Shown piece after piece: positions 1 through 8,493 of a stretch of DNA of 64,000 bases. Source of the stretch: Sulfurovum sp. UBA4779 (GTDB lineage Bacteria; Campylobacterota; Campylobacteria; Campylobacterales; Sulfurovaceae); NCBI GenBank assembly GCA_002403155.1, contig DHHF01000001.1, positions 220,913 to 284,912 on the forward strand, written 5' to 3'. A model generated the notes under the pieces. It did not search any database and was not told the origin of the DNA. It saw nothing but the letters and a program-made list of their open reading frames with translations. The position numbers and the translations under genes were made by a program. The first letter of the stretch is position 1. Each line of letters starts with the position of its first letter.

Positions 1-24
1 GTTCGAGTCTCCGTGGGGTCACCA
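1..24 (+). tRNA. 3' end of a tRNA (isotype unproven, perhaps Glu)
   Basis: The window opens inside a tRNA. Visible are the last base of the T-stem, a T-loop TTCGAGT (2-8), the 3' T-stem CTCCG (9-13), the 3' acceptor strand TGGGGTC (14-20), discriminator A21 and an encoded CCA (22-24). The missing 5' acceptor strand should read GACCCCA. That would suit a tRNA-Glu, but the anticodon lies outside the window, so the isotype is a guess. Confidence 0.8.
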
Positions 25-170
25 CTTATTTCAATACTCAGCATAAAAAAATCTTCTTTCTGCTATAGTTTATCAATATAATTAACGTATTATTTGACTA
101 AAATTTAATATTTTCATCAATCGTATTTTTCACAATTGTTTACATCTTTAGACTTTAAGAGGTGCTATAT

Positions 171-962
171 ATGCATAACCATATCGACGGAAGACTTTGG
201 ATCAGCAAAGCCAAACAAAATTTTTTAGGCAGAGGGCGTATCGAGCTGCTTGAAAACATCCATCAAACAGGTTCGATCTCTGCGGCCGCCAAAATCATGA
301 AAATGAGCTATAAAGCTGCATGGGACGCGATCGATGCGATCAACAAACTCTCCGAAGAACCGCTTGTGGAACGTTCTACCGGAGGCAAAGGGGGCGGAGG
401 TACGCGCCTGACGCCAAAAGGGCTGGAGTATATCGCCCTCTATAAAAAAATCGAACACGCCCAACATCTTTTTTTTGAAGCGCTGGAGCACTATACGGAT
501 GACAGCGATAAATTTTCTGCTTTTGTCTCCAAACTTACCTTGCGAACCAGCGCAAGAAATCAGCTTCTAGGCACCGTTACCCAAATCGAAACAAACAAAA
601 ACCAAGCCAAACTTGCCATTAAAATCGACGAAATGACACAAATTGCCGTTATCATCACCAAACAGAGCCTCAAAGAGATGGACATCCAAAAAGGAGCAGC
701 GCTCTATGTTTTGCTCAAAGCCGCCTGGATCTCTTTGCTTAAAACCAAACCGGCTATCATAGAAGAAACAAAAAACTATCTTTGCGGGACAATTATACGC
801 ATTGACGAAGATGAAGCACAAAGTGAAGTCATAGTCTCCCTCAAAGGAAAGCAGACACTTGTTGCATCGATTCCGACCCAAAATCTTACAACGCAATCGC
901 TTGCTTGCGGCGACACAATCTGGGCGGTATTTGATATCTCAAATGCGTTGGTTGCCGTCTAG
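171..962 (+). CDS. modE: ModE molybdate-responsive transcriptional regulator
   Basis: Dimeric regulator that binds molybdate/tungstate and then DNA. The N-terminal LysR-like winged helix (about residues 10-110) shows the family hallmarks GSISAAAK, MSYKAAWDAID and the glycine-rich wing before LTPKG. The C-terminal half carries two TOBE/Mop-type oxyanion-binding domains (about 125-190 and 200-263), so this is the full-length sensing form rather than a DNA-binding stub. A GTG lies at 162, but the ATG at 171 sits 8 bases after AAGAGG and is preferred. It stands upstream of, and on the same strand as, the molybdate/tungstate transport units whose leaders carry ModE-like palindromes; no clear palindrome is visible before modE itself. 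Confidence 0.93.
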   Translation: MHNHIDGRLWISKAKQNFLGRGRIELLENIHQTGSISAAAKIMKMSYKAAWDAIDAINKLSEEPLVERSTGGKGGGGTRLTPKGLEYIALYKKIEHAQHLFFEALEHYTDDSDKFSAFVSKLTLRTSARNQLLGTVTQIETNKNQAKLAIKIDEMTQIAVIITKQSLKEMDIQKGAALYVLLKAAWISLLKTKPAIIEETKNYLCGTIIRIDEDEAQSEVIVSLKGKQTLVASIPTQNLTTQSLACGDTIWAVFDISNALVAV

Positions 963-963
963 A

Positions 964-978
964 TTTGCGCTTTGGCGC
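964..978 (+). terminator. Weak hairpin after modE
   Basis: TTGCGC and GCGCAA flank a short loop immediately after the modE stop, followed by an AT-rich but not T-only stretch. It could end the modE transcript. Confidence 0.35.
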
Positions 979-1031
979 AATTTGAAGCAAATTTTTCAAA
1001 ATTTTACCGGCAAAAATGCATTTTTTTAAAA

Positions 1032-1063
1032 ATATCGTTATATTTTAAGTTATATAACGATAT
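1032..1063 (+). promoter_or_regulatory. ModE-type operator A
   Basis: A perfect 12-bp inverted repeat, ATATCGTTATAT and ATATAACGATAT, separated by 8 bp (TTTAAGTT). The form matches known ModE boxes, which are AT-rich palindromes with CG near each arm. It lies about 200 bp before the binding-protein gene at 1261, and its core recurs almost unchanged at 6837-6866. Confidence 0.8.
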
Positions 1064-1096
1064 GATTCGAATGTATTTGGGAGAAAGAAAGGATAA

Positions 1097-1119
1097 ATCG
1101 TTATATATATTTTTATATA
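1097..1119 (+). promoter_or_regulatory. ModE-type operator B
   Basis: A second, less symmetrical AT-rich element beginning ATCGTTATATATAT. The 23 bases here are identical to 14309-14331, before the AlgE-like gene. Such identity between two non-coding leaders 13 kb apart points to a conserved binding site. With operator A it makes a tandem arrangement. Confidence 0.65.
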
Positions 1120-1184
1120 GATGTTTTGCAGTGCATGCAAAATTTTTAAGTGATTCTATTTGCCAAATACTTCATCTATAAACA

Positions 1185-1242
1185 GCAACCTCTCATAAGA
1201 TATCGCCTTCATAGCCTCCGGCGGTATCTTCTGAGGGATTGC
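1185..1242 (+). ncRNA. Long hairpin in the 5' leader of the Mol-type operon
   Basis: Bases 1185-1207 pair with 1220-1242 around a 12-base loop (TTCATAGCCTCC). I count 23 positions with two mismatches and two G-T wobbles. It lies downstream of both ModE-like operators and ends about 18 bases before the ATG at 1261, close to the likely ribosome site GAAGG (1250-1254). No T-run follows, so it is not a simple terminator. I do not recognise it as a Moco/Tuco riboswitch, which is larger and multi-branched. It may be a translational or mRNA-stability element, or a small repeat. Confidence 0.45.
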
Positions 1243-1260
1243 CGTCATTGAAGGTTTTAC

Positions 1261-2283
1261 ATGAAATTATTTTCGATTCTTGTGTTTTGTTTGCTTGCAG
1301 GCTGCTTGCTTGAGGGCGAAGATACACTTCAAACCTCTGAGTACACTCTTTCTTCAGAAAAACAGATAAACCGTATTTTCGGGTCATCTCCTCCGATGAC
1401 TTATCTTCTTTATGCTTTAAATCCAGACAAAATAACAGGACTTAACTTTAAAGCCAAAAATCCAAACAACAGTGCGGAAAAAGAGCTTGTAGGCGATCGC
1501 TTTCTCTCTCTTCCTGTGATCGGTTCTTTCCATGCCGGCGGTAACGATATCAATCTTGAAAGCCTCATGACATACAAGCCTCAACTCATTTTAGTGTGGG
1601 AGGATGACATGCGCAGACAAATCATTGAACGCGAAATCAAAAAAACCGATATACCTGTTTTGTCGATCGAGTTCAAGGATATTGAAGATATGCCAAAAGC
1701 CTTTATCCGGACAGGAGAAGCAATCGGGGAAAAAGCGCGAGGACAAATGCTTGCAGAGTCTATCCAAAAAAGTATCGACGAAGTACGTGCAGCAACAGCA
1801 AAACTCAAACCAGTACGATATTACTATGCAGAAGGCATTGATGGGCTCTCGACCGAATGCGACCAGTCTTTCCATGTTCAGGCACTTAATTTTGCCGGCG
1901 GAGAAAACGTTCACAAGTGCCAGCAAAAAGAGGTGCTCGGATTGGAAAAAATTACATTTGAAACACTTCTAAACTATGATCCTGAAGTCATTGTAGTGCA
2001 AAACAGAGCTGTCTACAATGATATTCTTTTGGATCCGCTCTGGAGGCGTCTTAGCGCAGTAAAAAACAAGTGTGTCTATTTGGTGCCGACCGCGCCGTTT
2101 AATTGGCTTGACAGACCTCCTTCATTCATGCGCGCCTTGGGTATCCAGTGGCTTGCTTCGGTATTTCATCCCGAAGCCTACACTATCGATCTCAATGACC
2201 GCATTAAAGTATTTTATGAACTTTTTTTCAATGTTCGTTTGAATGATGAACAAATAAAAACCATATTAAGGACATCTCTATGA
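1261..2283 (+). CDS. Periplasmic binding lipoprotein, FecB/BtuF fold (MolA-like)
   Basis: Substrate-binding component of a class II ABC importer of the BtuF/FecB/MolA type. The N-terminus is a short lipoprotein signal with lipobox LAGC (Cys15 region), followed by the two-lobed binding domain with its long central helix (about residues 140-180). Such proteins are usually annotated for iron-siderophore or B12, but the Haemophilus influenzae MolABC system of this fold carries molybdate/tungstate. Here the ModE-like operators and modE neighbour favour molybdate, tungstate or a chelate of them. Its stop overlaps the TonB receptor start (ATGA). Ligand assignment is inference; the fold is clear. Confidence 0.85.
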   Translation: MKLFSILVFCLLAGCLLEGEDTLQTSEYTLSSEKQINRIFGSSPPMTYLLYALNPDKITGLNFKAKNPNNSAEKELVGDRFLSLPVIGSFHAGGNDINLESLMTYKPQLILVWEDDMRRQIIEREIKKTDIPVLSIEFKDIEDMPKAFIRTGEAIGEKARGQMLAESIQKSIDEVRAATAKLKPVRYYYAEGIDGLSTECDQSFHVQALNFAGGENVHKCQQKEVLGLEKITFETLLNYDPEVIVVQNRAVYNDILLDPLWRRLSAVKNKCVYLVPTAPFNWLDRPPSFMRALGIQWLASVFHPEAYTIDLNDRIKVFYELFFNVRLNDEQIKTILRTSL

Positions 2284-4511
2284 AACGCTCTTTTTCATTG
2301 CTTTTAGCAATCACCGCCTCGGCTCTTTTTGCCGAGCCTGTCACTATCGAAACCATATCGATAGTAGAAGCACAAGACAGTGCAGATTTTTTTATGGATG
2401 AAAGCAACCGAACGGCACAAGTCTTCACCCAAAAAAGTATAGCATCGCTTGGATCTCAAGCAAAAATGAACCCCTATTCGGTCATTTCATTTTCACCGTC
2501 TGTCAATTTTACGCCCGTCGATCAAGCAGGCTCCAATGAGCCTTCTTTTCATGATCCTATCCGCATCCGAGGCAAATCCCAATCAGGCCCCGGAGGCGTC
2601 TTCATGCTAAACGGCCTGCCTGTCTCGAGCAACCCCGGAGGCGGAAAACAGATGGTTGATATGGAAAATATAGGCTCTATCAATCTCTACAAGGGCTATC
2701 TTGAAGTAGATAAAAACCTGGGCTTCTCAAGCTTGATCGGAAAAGTGGATCTCAATATCCTCCCCCCTGCTTCTACCGGCAAGAGTACTATTTCGCAGTC
2801 ATTTGGCACAGAGAGCTTTGAACGTACTTTTTTACGGTTTGATTCGGGCAAAATGGGCGATTTTTCAACTTTTGGATCATTCTCTTACCTTAGCAATGAC
2901 AAATATAAAGGCGAAGGTGATTTGGAGCGTATCAATGGAATGTTTGGCCTTGCATATCAACCAAACGATGCTTTAAAAACAGAATTTTATGCGATTTACA
3001 ATAGCGACGATCATCATAATTATAACAGCCTGACCTATGCAGAGGCACAGGATCTGGATACCTATTTTGATAAAGATTATGCAACCGCGCAGCCAACTGC
3101 AAGCAATGATGTCAACTATTATGACTGGAATAAGCAAAGTTTTGACACGATTGCCTTGCTTGGGAACCTTGAGTACCGTCTTGGCAGCAATGATGTGCTC
3201 TCTTTGAAGCCTTACTACAAAAAAGATGAAGGAGACTATTGGTATTCAAGCATAAAAGCAGATCCGGCCAAAAACCGCGTAGTTGACTGGTACATGGACC
3301 ATGATCTGTTTGGGGCTGTTGCGGCATATGAGCATACATTTTCCGACATGGCTAAAACAAAAATAGGCTACTGGTATCATCGCCAGCTTCCTCCGGGGCC
3401 TCCGTACAATCAATCAAAATATCGTGTGGTAGACGGAGAACTTGTATTTGACGGCTATGCCGTGCTGGCAGATAATGATTATCATACCCTCCAGGCGCCT
3501 TTTGTTAAGCTTTATGGAGAAAACGGCCGTTTTGACTATGCCGCAGGTATCCAATATCAGTCTTTTGGATTAGGAAGCTTAACAAGCTATACCAACGGTA
3601 CAAGTAGCTCAACCAGCATGGATTATGATACCGCTATTGCAGAAGGCACTATCGATCCATGGGCAAGCGTCAAAGAGCATACGTTTCACACTTTTCTGCC
3701 TTCGCTTTATTTAGGGTATCAAGCAACGGACGATACAACAGTTTATATCGATTATACACGCACCTATGGTTTTGATGTCAACCTTTTCCCTACTTACATC
3801 AAAAATCGCGATAAATTTGTCTCAAAAGGCGTTACTTTGCAAACGCTTTGGGATGAACTTGAACTTGAAACCTCCGACAACATTGATTTAGGATTTAAAA
3901 CGATGGTCGGCGCCATTACATTGAACCCAAATCTTTTTGTCTCTTTTGTAAAAAACAAGCAAGCCAACATCTATGATCCGGAGTACGGCGTGAACTATCC
4001 TGCAAATATGGGGGATGCGCTCGGGTACGGGGCAGAGCTTTCAGCGTACGGCCCGATCCTTGATAATCTTGAGCTGATCATCGGGCTTTCATACAACCGT
4101 TATGCCTTTTCGGAAAATTTCCAAAGCAGTCCGACGTCTACTGTACAAACAGACGGCAATCAGCTTCCCGATGCACCCAAAGTGATGGCAAAAGCAGCCC
4201 TTGCCTATCAATATGACAACTGGACGTTCACGCCAAGTGTTCAATATACCTCCAGTCGATACGGCGATGTACTCAATACACAAAAGATCGATGCATTCAC
4301 GTTGGTTAATCTTGATATCGCATACCGGCCCTATGAATTTTTGGGTACAAAAAATGCAAAACTTCACATCGGCCTTACCAATCTGACCGATGAAAAATAT
4401 ATTGCTACGATCAACACACCGGATAATGTTTTGTCTGCTTCAACGACAGATGCAACCTTCCAAACAGGAGCACCGTTCGGTGCCTATTTTGGTATTGAAC
4501 TTAAGTTTTAG
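2280..4511 (+). CDS. TonB-dependent outer-membrane receptor, probable molybdate/tungstate (or chelate) gate
   Basis: A 743-aa TonB-dependent receptor. It has a signal peptide cut after about residue 18, a TonB-box-like stretch (ETISIVEA, near residues 23-30), a plug domain (roughly 50-170, with RIRGKSQSGPGGVFMLNGLP) and a 22-strand-type barrel ending in the typical C-terminal aromatic (LKF). It is translationally coupled to the preceding binding protein and followed 5 bp later by the permease, so it is part of one importer operon. Iron-siderophore or cobalamin uptake are the default alternatives. The ModE-like operators upstream are the reason to propose a molybdenum/tungsten ligand. Confidence 0.88.
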   Translation: MKRSFSLLLAITASALFAEPVTIETISIVEAQDSADFFMDESNRTAQVFTQKSIASLGSQAKMNPYSVISFSPSVNFTPVDQAGSNEPSFHDPIRIRGKSQSGPGGVFMLNGLPVSSNPGGGKQMVDMENIGSINLYKGYLEVDKNLGFSSLIGKVDLNILPPASTGKSTISQSFGTESFERTFLRFDSGKMGDFSTFGSFSYLSNDKYKGEGDLERINGMFGLAYQPNDALKTEFYAIYNSDDHHNYNSLTYAEAQDLDTYFDKDYATAQPTASNDVNYYDWNKQSFDTIALLGNLEYRLGSNDVLSLKPYYKKDEGDYWYSSIKADPAKNRVVDWYMDHDLFGAVAAYEHTFSDMAKTKIGYWYHRQLPPGPPYNQSKYRVVDGELVFDGYAVLADNDYHTLQAPFVKLYGENGRFDYAAGIQYQSFGLGSLTSYTNGTSSSTSMDYDTAIAEGTIDPWASVKEHTFHTFLPSLYLGYQATDDTTVYIDYTRTYGFDVNLFPTYIKNRDKFVSKGVTLQTLWDELELETSDNIDLGFKTMVGAITLNPNLFVSFVKNKQANIYDPEYGVNYPANMGDALGYGAELSAYGPILDNLELIIGLSYNRYAFSENFQSSPTSTVQTDGNQLPDAPKVMAKAALAYQYDNWTFTPSVQYTSSRYGDVLNTQKIDAFTLVNLDIAYRPYEFLGTKNAKLHIGLTNLTDEKYIATINTPDNVLSASTTDATFQTGAPFGAYFGIELKF

Positions 4512-4516
4512 CACAA

Positions 4517-5563
4517 ATGACCATGCTGCATTTTTTGTTTGACCGTACCAAAGAAAACAGATACTTGGCGGTTGGAACCGTTCTGCTTGCGGCAATAGCA
4601 GCTTTATCGCTGCTATTGGGCCAATACCCTATCGATTTTCACACATTTATGGCATATTTAAATTATAAAATTTACGGCATTTCCGATATAGAAATAGATA
4701 CTTTGGCCCTCATAGACAATATCATTCTGGAGATCAGGCTGCCTAGAATTTTGCTTGCCATTCTTGTAGGGGCCGCACTTGCAACTTCCGGAGCGGTGTT
4801 TCAAGCGATGTTTGTCAACCCTCTTGTTTCGCCCGGAATTCTGGGTGTTTTGGCGGGAGCTTCATTTGGTGCGGCGTGCGGGATGCTTATCAGCGAACAA
4901 TGGTTCATCGTGCAAGCATTGGCGTTCTCTTTCGGATTTGTCGCGGTTGGTTTTGCTGTTTTGATCGGCTCCGCAGGAGCAAACTCACGCTCAACCGTGA
5001 TGCTGGTTCTTGGCGGCGTCATTAGCGGTTCGCTCTTTACTTCGCTTCTTTCCGTCGTCAAATATGTGGCTGATCCCTACAGTGTGCTCCCCGCCATTAC
5101 TTACTGGCTAATGGGTTCGCTTTCCATCGCACAGCTTGATGAAATACTTCTTGTCTCCATACCGATACTGTTTAGTATTTTGGGCATGAGTTTTATGGGT
5201 AAATACTTTGACCTCTTAAGCCTTGGCGACGAAGAAGCAAAATCGCTTGGCATCAATGTCAAGCTTATTCGTATAGTTGCGATTATCTTAGCTACCTTGG
5301 CCAGTTCGCTCTCTGTCGTTATGGCGGGAATTATCGGCTGGGTGGGGCTTATCATTCCTCACATCATCCGTATGGCAATAGGACCGTCCAACCGTTTGCT
5401 TGTCCCCCTCTCTGCAATTTTCGGAGGAGCATTTTTGCTTCTGGCCGATGCCGTCTCACGCCTTGCACTTAGCGTCGAGATACCTATTGGGATTTTAACC
5501 TCTCTTATAGGAATACCGATATTCATTATGGTTTTAAAAAATGCGAGGGAAGCATGGAACTAA
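4517..5563 (+). CDS. FecCD/BtuC-family ABC permease (MolB-like)
   Basis: Inner-membrane permease of the class II importer family, 348 aa, with about ten hydrophobic segments. Family signatures are visible: the RLPRILLAILVGAALATSGA segment near residue 75 and the coupling-helix region GWVGLIIPHIIRM near residue 275. A second in-frame ATG lies two codons in (4523). The 3' end overlaps the ATPase gene by 10 bp, as expected for a permease-ATPase pair. The cognate binding protein and outer-membrane receptor lie directly upstream. Confidence 0.9.
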   Translation: MTMLHFLFDRTKENRYLAVGTVLLAAIAALSLLLGQYPIDFHTFMAYLNYKIYGISDIEIDTLALIDNIILEIRLPRILLAILVGAALATSGAVFQAMFVNPLVSPGILGVLAGASFGAACGMLISEQWFIVQALAFSFGFVAVGFAVLIGSAGANSRSTVMLVLGGVISGSLFTSLLSVVKYVADPYSVLPAITYWLMGSLSIAQLDEILLVSIPILFSILGMSFMGKYFDLLSLGDEEAKSLGINVKLIRIVAIILATLASSLSVVMAGIIGWVGLIIPHIIRMAIGPSNRLLVPLSAIFGGAFLLLADAVSRLALSVEIPIGILTSLIGIPIFIMVLKNAREAWN

Positions 5564-6330
5564 AACCTATCATAGAAGTGAAAGATCTGCACTTCTCATA
5601 CAAAAAAAGCCAAATTCTCTGCGGCGTAGATCTGCATCTCTTCAAGGGTGAAGTTGTCTCGCTTTTAGGGCCAAACGGGTGCGGGAAAAGTACGCTTATC
5701 AAACTTATTTTAAAACTGCTTTATGGGAAGGGAGAGATACTTTTGCATGAGAAATCCATTGAAGAATATTCGCACAAAGAGATAGCCTCTCATATTGCCT
5801 ATATACCTCAATACCATCATGTTCCTTTTGGCTACAGCGTTTTAGAAATGGTACTTATGGGGAGAGTCTCAAAGCTTGGCATTTTCGCCTCTCCTTCATC
5901 CCATGATCATTTTATAGCGCTTGAAGCGCTAAAAAAAGCCGGTATTTTGGGTTTGAAAGACAGGATATTCGGACAATTAAGCGGCGGACAAAAACAACTT
6001 GTTCTTTTTGCACGCGCCATTGCCCAAGAGGTAGATACCTTCATCATGGATGAACCGGTAAATGGGCTAGACTATGGGAATCAAATGAGACTTTTAGAGT
6101 TTATTGATGAACTAAGCCGCGAAGGGTATACATTTTTAAAAACCACGCACTACCCGGACCATGCACTTCTTATTTCAAGCCGTACAGTGGTTATGAACGG
6201 CGGGAAAATTATATCGGACGGCAAACCCGGCGAAGTGATTACTGCACCCATGATTCAAGACGTTTACGGAGTCAATGCAGAGATTATCACACACGATGCA
6301 CACAAAAGATGCATACCAATCTTTAGATAA
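5554..6330 (+). CDS. ABC transporter ATPase of the FecCD-type importer (MolC-like)
   Basis: A 258-aa nucleotide-binding subunit that powers the preceding permease. Walker A is GPNGCGKST (about residues 39-47), the Q-loop YIPQYH follows near 88, the signature LSGGQK near 142 and Walker B FIMDEP near 164, ending in the H-loop TTHYPDHA. The length and motif spacing fit FepC/BtuD/MolC-type subunits. ModC-type ATPases carry a C-terminal TOBE domain and this one does not, so the two importers in the island belong to different classes. Confidence 0.92.
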   Translation: MELKPIIEVKDLHFSYKKSQILCGVDLHLFKGEVVSLLGPNGCGKSTLIKLILKLLYGKGEILLHEKSIEEYSHKEIASHIAYIPQYHHVPFGYSVLEMVLMGRVSKLGIFASPSSHDHFIALEALKKAGILGLKDRIFGQLSGGQKQLVLFARAIAQEVDTFIMDEPVNGLDYGNQMRLLEFIDELSREGYTFLKTTHYPDHALLISSRTVVMNGGKIISDGKPGEVITAPMIQDVYGVNAEIITHDAHKRCIPIFR

Positions 6331-6352
6331 AAATTAAAACGAAGGGAAAATA

Positions 6353-6811
6353 ATGGAGCTTTTTTATAATATCGTTCACATCATACATCTATTTAGCGCA
6401 ATGCTTTTTTTGGGGTGGGGTTTTGCAAAACTATTTGTTTTGTCGGCGGCGAAAAACAACATTGATGCAAACGCACACTTTGAAATGAAAAAATCTTTAG
6501 CAAAGAGAGTTTGGAAAATATATCCGACCAATTTCTTCATCCTGATAATAACAGGGAGTATATTGTTTTTTAAATATGCAAATTTTGAAAATGGGCTTTT
6601 CCCTACAACATTTCAAACACTTTTGATTATAAAAGCTGTTCTGGCTTTGGGGATCGGCGCCAAAGTTTTATATTCTGTTTCCGGCAGAATCCTCTTTAAG
6701 ATCCAACATTCACAGGATCCAAATCCGGTAGAAACCTCTGCTTACAAATATATTTTTTCTATCGCCGTTATTATCGTATTGTTGGCAAAATTAATGTTTA
6801 TGGTCCGGTAA
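6353..6811 (+). CDS. Small four-helix membrane protein, CopD-like
   Basis: A 152-aa integral membrane protein with about four hydrophobic segments (near residues 5-30, 55-75, 85-105 and 130-150). The first helix holds histidines (HIIHLF). The layout recalls the CopD/DUF2269-like four-helix proteins, but I cannot name a family firmly. A good ribosome site (GAAGGG) precedes the ATG. It follows the ATPase by 22 bp and is likely the last gene of the Mol-type operon; its role there is unknown. Confidence 0.75.
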   Translation: MELFYNIVHIIHLFSAMLFLGWGFAKLFVLSAAKNNIDANAHFEMKKSLAKRVWKIYPTNFFILIITGSILFFKYANFENGLFPTTFQTLLIIKAVLALGIGAKVLYSVSGRILFKIQHSQDPNPVETSAYKYIFSIAVIIVLLAKLMFMVR

Positions 6812-6836
6812 ACAGATTTTTGAAGCTCAATAAGGC

Positions 6837-6866
6837 ATCCTTATATCTTAAGTTATATAACGGTAT
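6837..6866 (+). promoter_or_regulatory. ModE-type operator C
   Basis: Aligned base for base with operator A (1034-1063), this 30-bp element differs at three positions: left arm ATCCTTATAT, spacer CTTAAGTT, right arm ATATAACGGTAT. It lies about 40 bp before the porin at 6906, which heads the nine-gene mod operon. Confidence 0.75.
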
Positions 6867-6905
6867 TATTTTAGCAGTATCTAAAAAACAAAAAAGGAGA
6901 GGAGA

Positions 6906-8384
6906 ATGTCTTTTTTTAGATTTTGTCTGGCGGCATCTCTCCTCTTCGTGCATTCAGAAGCACTCTGCGCATCTGATGAAACCTCCAAGCGGACATTGAG
7001 GTCCAATATGAGGGAGGTTTATCATCAAATCCCCGGCGGTGCGGAAACGTTTACACAAATGCTCTCAGAAGGCATATGGTACGGAAGAATCCGCCTTAAC
7101 AGCTTCAAGTGGAACTGGAAAATGCAGACCGATCAAGATCAAAACAACTGGGCAACTGCGATAGGAAGCAGCCTGATCTACAAAAGTGCCTATCTTAGCG
7201 GCTTTGGTTTTACGGCAGGCCTTTATACTTCTTACAATCCTTGGCATATGGATACGGAAGAAATCGGGTTTGTCAAAGCAGGCAAAGATCTTTTTTCGCG
7301 TTACGAAGTGCTTCACGGCGGAAGGTTTGATTTGGCAACATTGGCACAATCTTATCTGGAATACAAAAGCGGGCAGCTCTCCATTAAGGCGGGCCGCCAG
7401 ATCTTTGAAAGCTTTTTAACGGCAAGCAACGATACTAAAATGGTACCCAATACGTTTGAAGGCCTCACGCTGCACTCGCGGGATATTCCTTTCCTATCCG
7501 TCAAAGCAGCCTATCTTACACGACAAAAGCTCAGAGATCACGAATCTTTCCACCATCTTCTTGCCTATGGCGATGATCCGGCAATGCCTGGTGCGTACTG
7601 GAGCGAAAACGACGACAGCGCGATGCATCAAGGCCTGACGCTTTCCAAGCTCCAAGCCAAAGGCATCGATGACCGGCTTTTTGTGTTTGAAACCCGCTAT
7701 GCCCCTGCTCCGGATTTATCTGTGCTGCTTAACTATACCGCAGTCCCTCAACTCATTACATCTGCCGCAATCGACGGTACATACAGCCTACCCCTCAGCG
7801 ATGCGTTAGCCGTCGCTGCTTCGATACGCTACATGCACCAATTTGATGAAGGTGCAGGCAGCATAGGCGGCGCAAACCTTGCCACAAACACCATAGGCTA
7901 CGATGATCCTGACAGTCTGGACAGCGGCCTTTGGGGCACAAAGATAGAGCTGATACATAATACATGGAATATCGATCTGGGCTACACATCGGTTCAAGAC
8001 AAAGGAGACTTGATTGCGCCTTGGAGAAAATTTCCGACCAGTGGCTACACCAGGCTGATGGGCCAATACAATATCTATGCCAATACTAAAACTATTGCGA
8101 TAGGAGGCAAATATGATTTTGGGAAAGCGGGGATTTTTCCGGGCTTAAAAGTCAAAATAGGCTATGCGATACAGGATTTTGATGACACAAAACCCGGAGT
8201 ACAGGCCGACAGTGATGTGCTGACACTGCATCTTTTCAAAACCTACGATTCGATGCCTGATTTTTCCACCAAGCTAAGCATTGGGATTGCCGATGGGAAA
8301 AAGGACACTGTCAGCGGCGACGGTTTGTTCAAAGACGATCCGTCCTACAATGAGTTGAGATTTGAAATGAATTATCTGTTTTAA
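6906..8384 (+). CDS. OprD-like outer-membrane porin
   Basis: A 492-aa beta-barrel porin of the OprD-like family. It has a signal peptide (about residues 1-22), YGRIRLNSFKWNW early in the barrel, AGRQIFESFLTASNDTKMVP near residue 160, and a C-terminal strand ending MNYLF. Such porins pass small, usually specific solutes. It follows a ModE-like operator by 39 bp behind a strong ribosome site (AGGAGAGGAG), and the first molybdate-binding-protein gene begins about 110 bp downstream. That makes it a candidate outer-membrane pore for molybdate or tungstate. Family assignment is solid; substrate is inference. Confidence 0.85.
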   Translation: MSFFRFCLAASLLFVHSEALCASDETSKRTLRSNMREVYHQIPGGAETFTQMLSEGIWYGRIRLNSFKWNWKMQTDQDQNNWATAIGSSLIYKSAYLSGFGFTAGLYTSYNPWHMDTEEIGFVKAGKDLFSRYEVLHGGRFDLATLAQSYLEYKSGQLSIKAGRQIFESFLTASNDTKMVPNTFEGLTLHSRDIPFLSVKAAYLTRQKLRDHESFHHLLAYGDDPAMPGAYWSENDDSAMHQGLTLSKLQAKGIDDRLFVFETRYAPAPDLSVLLNYTAVPQLITSAAIDGTYSLPLSDALAVAASIRYMHQFDEGAGSIGGANLATNTIGYDDPDSLDSGLWGTKIELIHNTWNIDLGYTSVQDKGDLIAPWRKFPTSGYTRLMGQYNIYANTKTIAIGGKYDFGKAGIFPGLKVKIGYAIQDFDDTKPGVQADSDVLTLHLFKTYDSMPDFSTKLSIGIADGKKDTVSGDGLFKDDPSYNELRFEMNYLF

Positions 8385-8493
8385 AGGAGAGAAAAATTGT
8401 TAAAAATTTTTATGATTTCATACAAACAAAAGAGGCCCGCGAAAGATGAAAAATATAGAGTGAATGTCCCATCGGACCATAAGGAGCGGTACA

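Noticed and set aside
972..1181. 69-aa ORF after modE
   Set aside because: It runs through both ModE-like operators, has no ribosome site and an odd composition; the peptide shared with the ORF start near 14304 comes from the duplicated operator, not from homology.
1185..1257. Moco/Tuco riboswitch
   Set aside because: Location is attractive, but the known motif has several conserved stems and the leader shows one long hairpin only.
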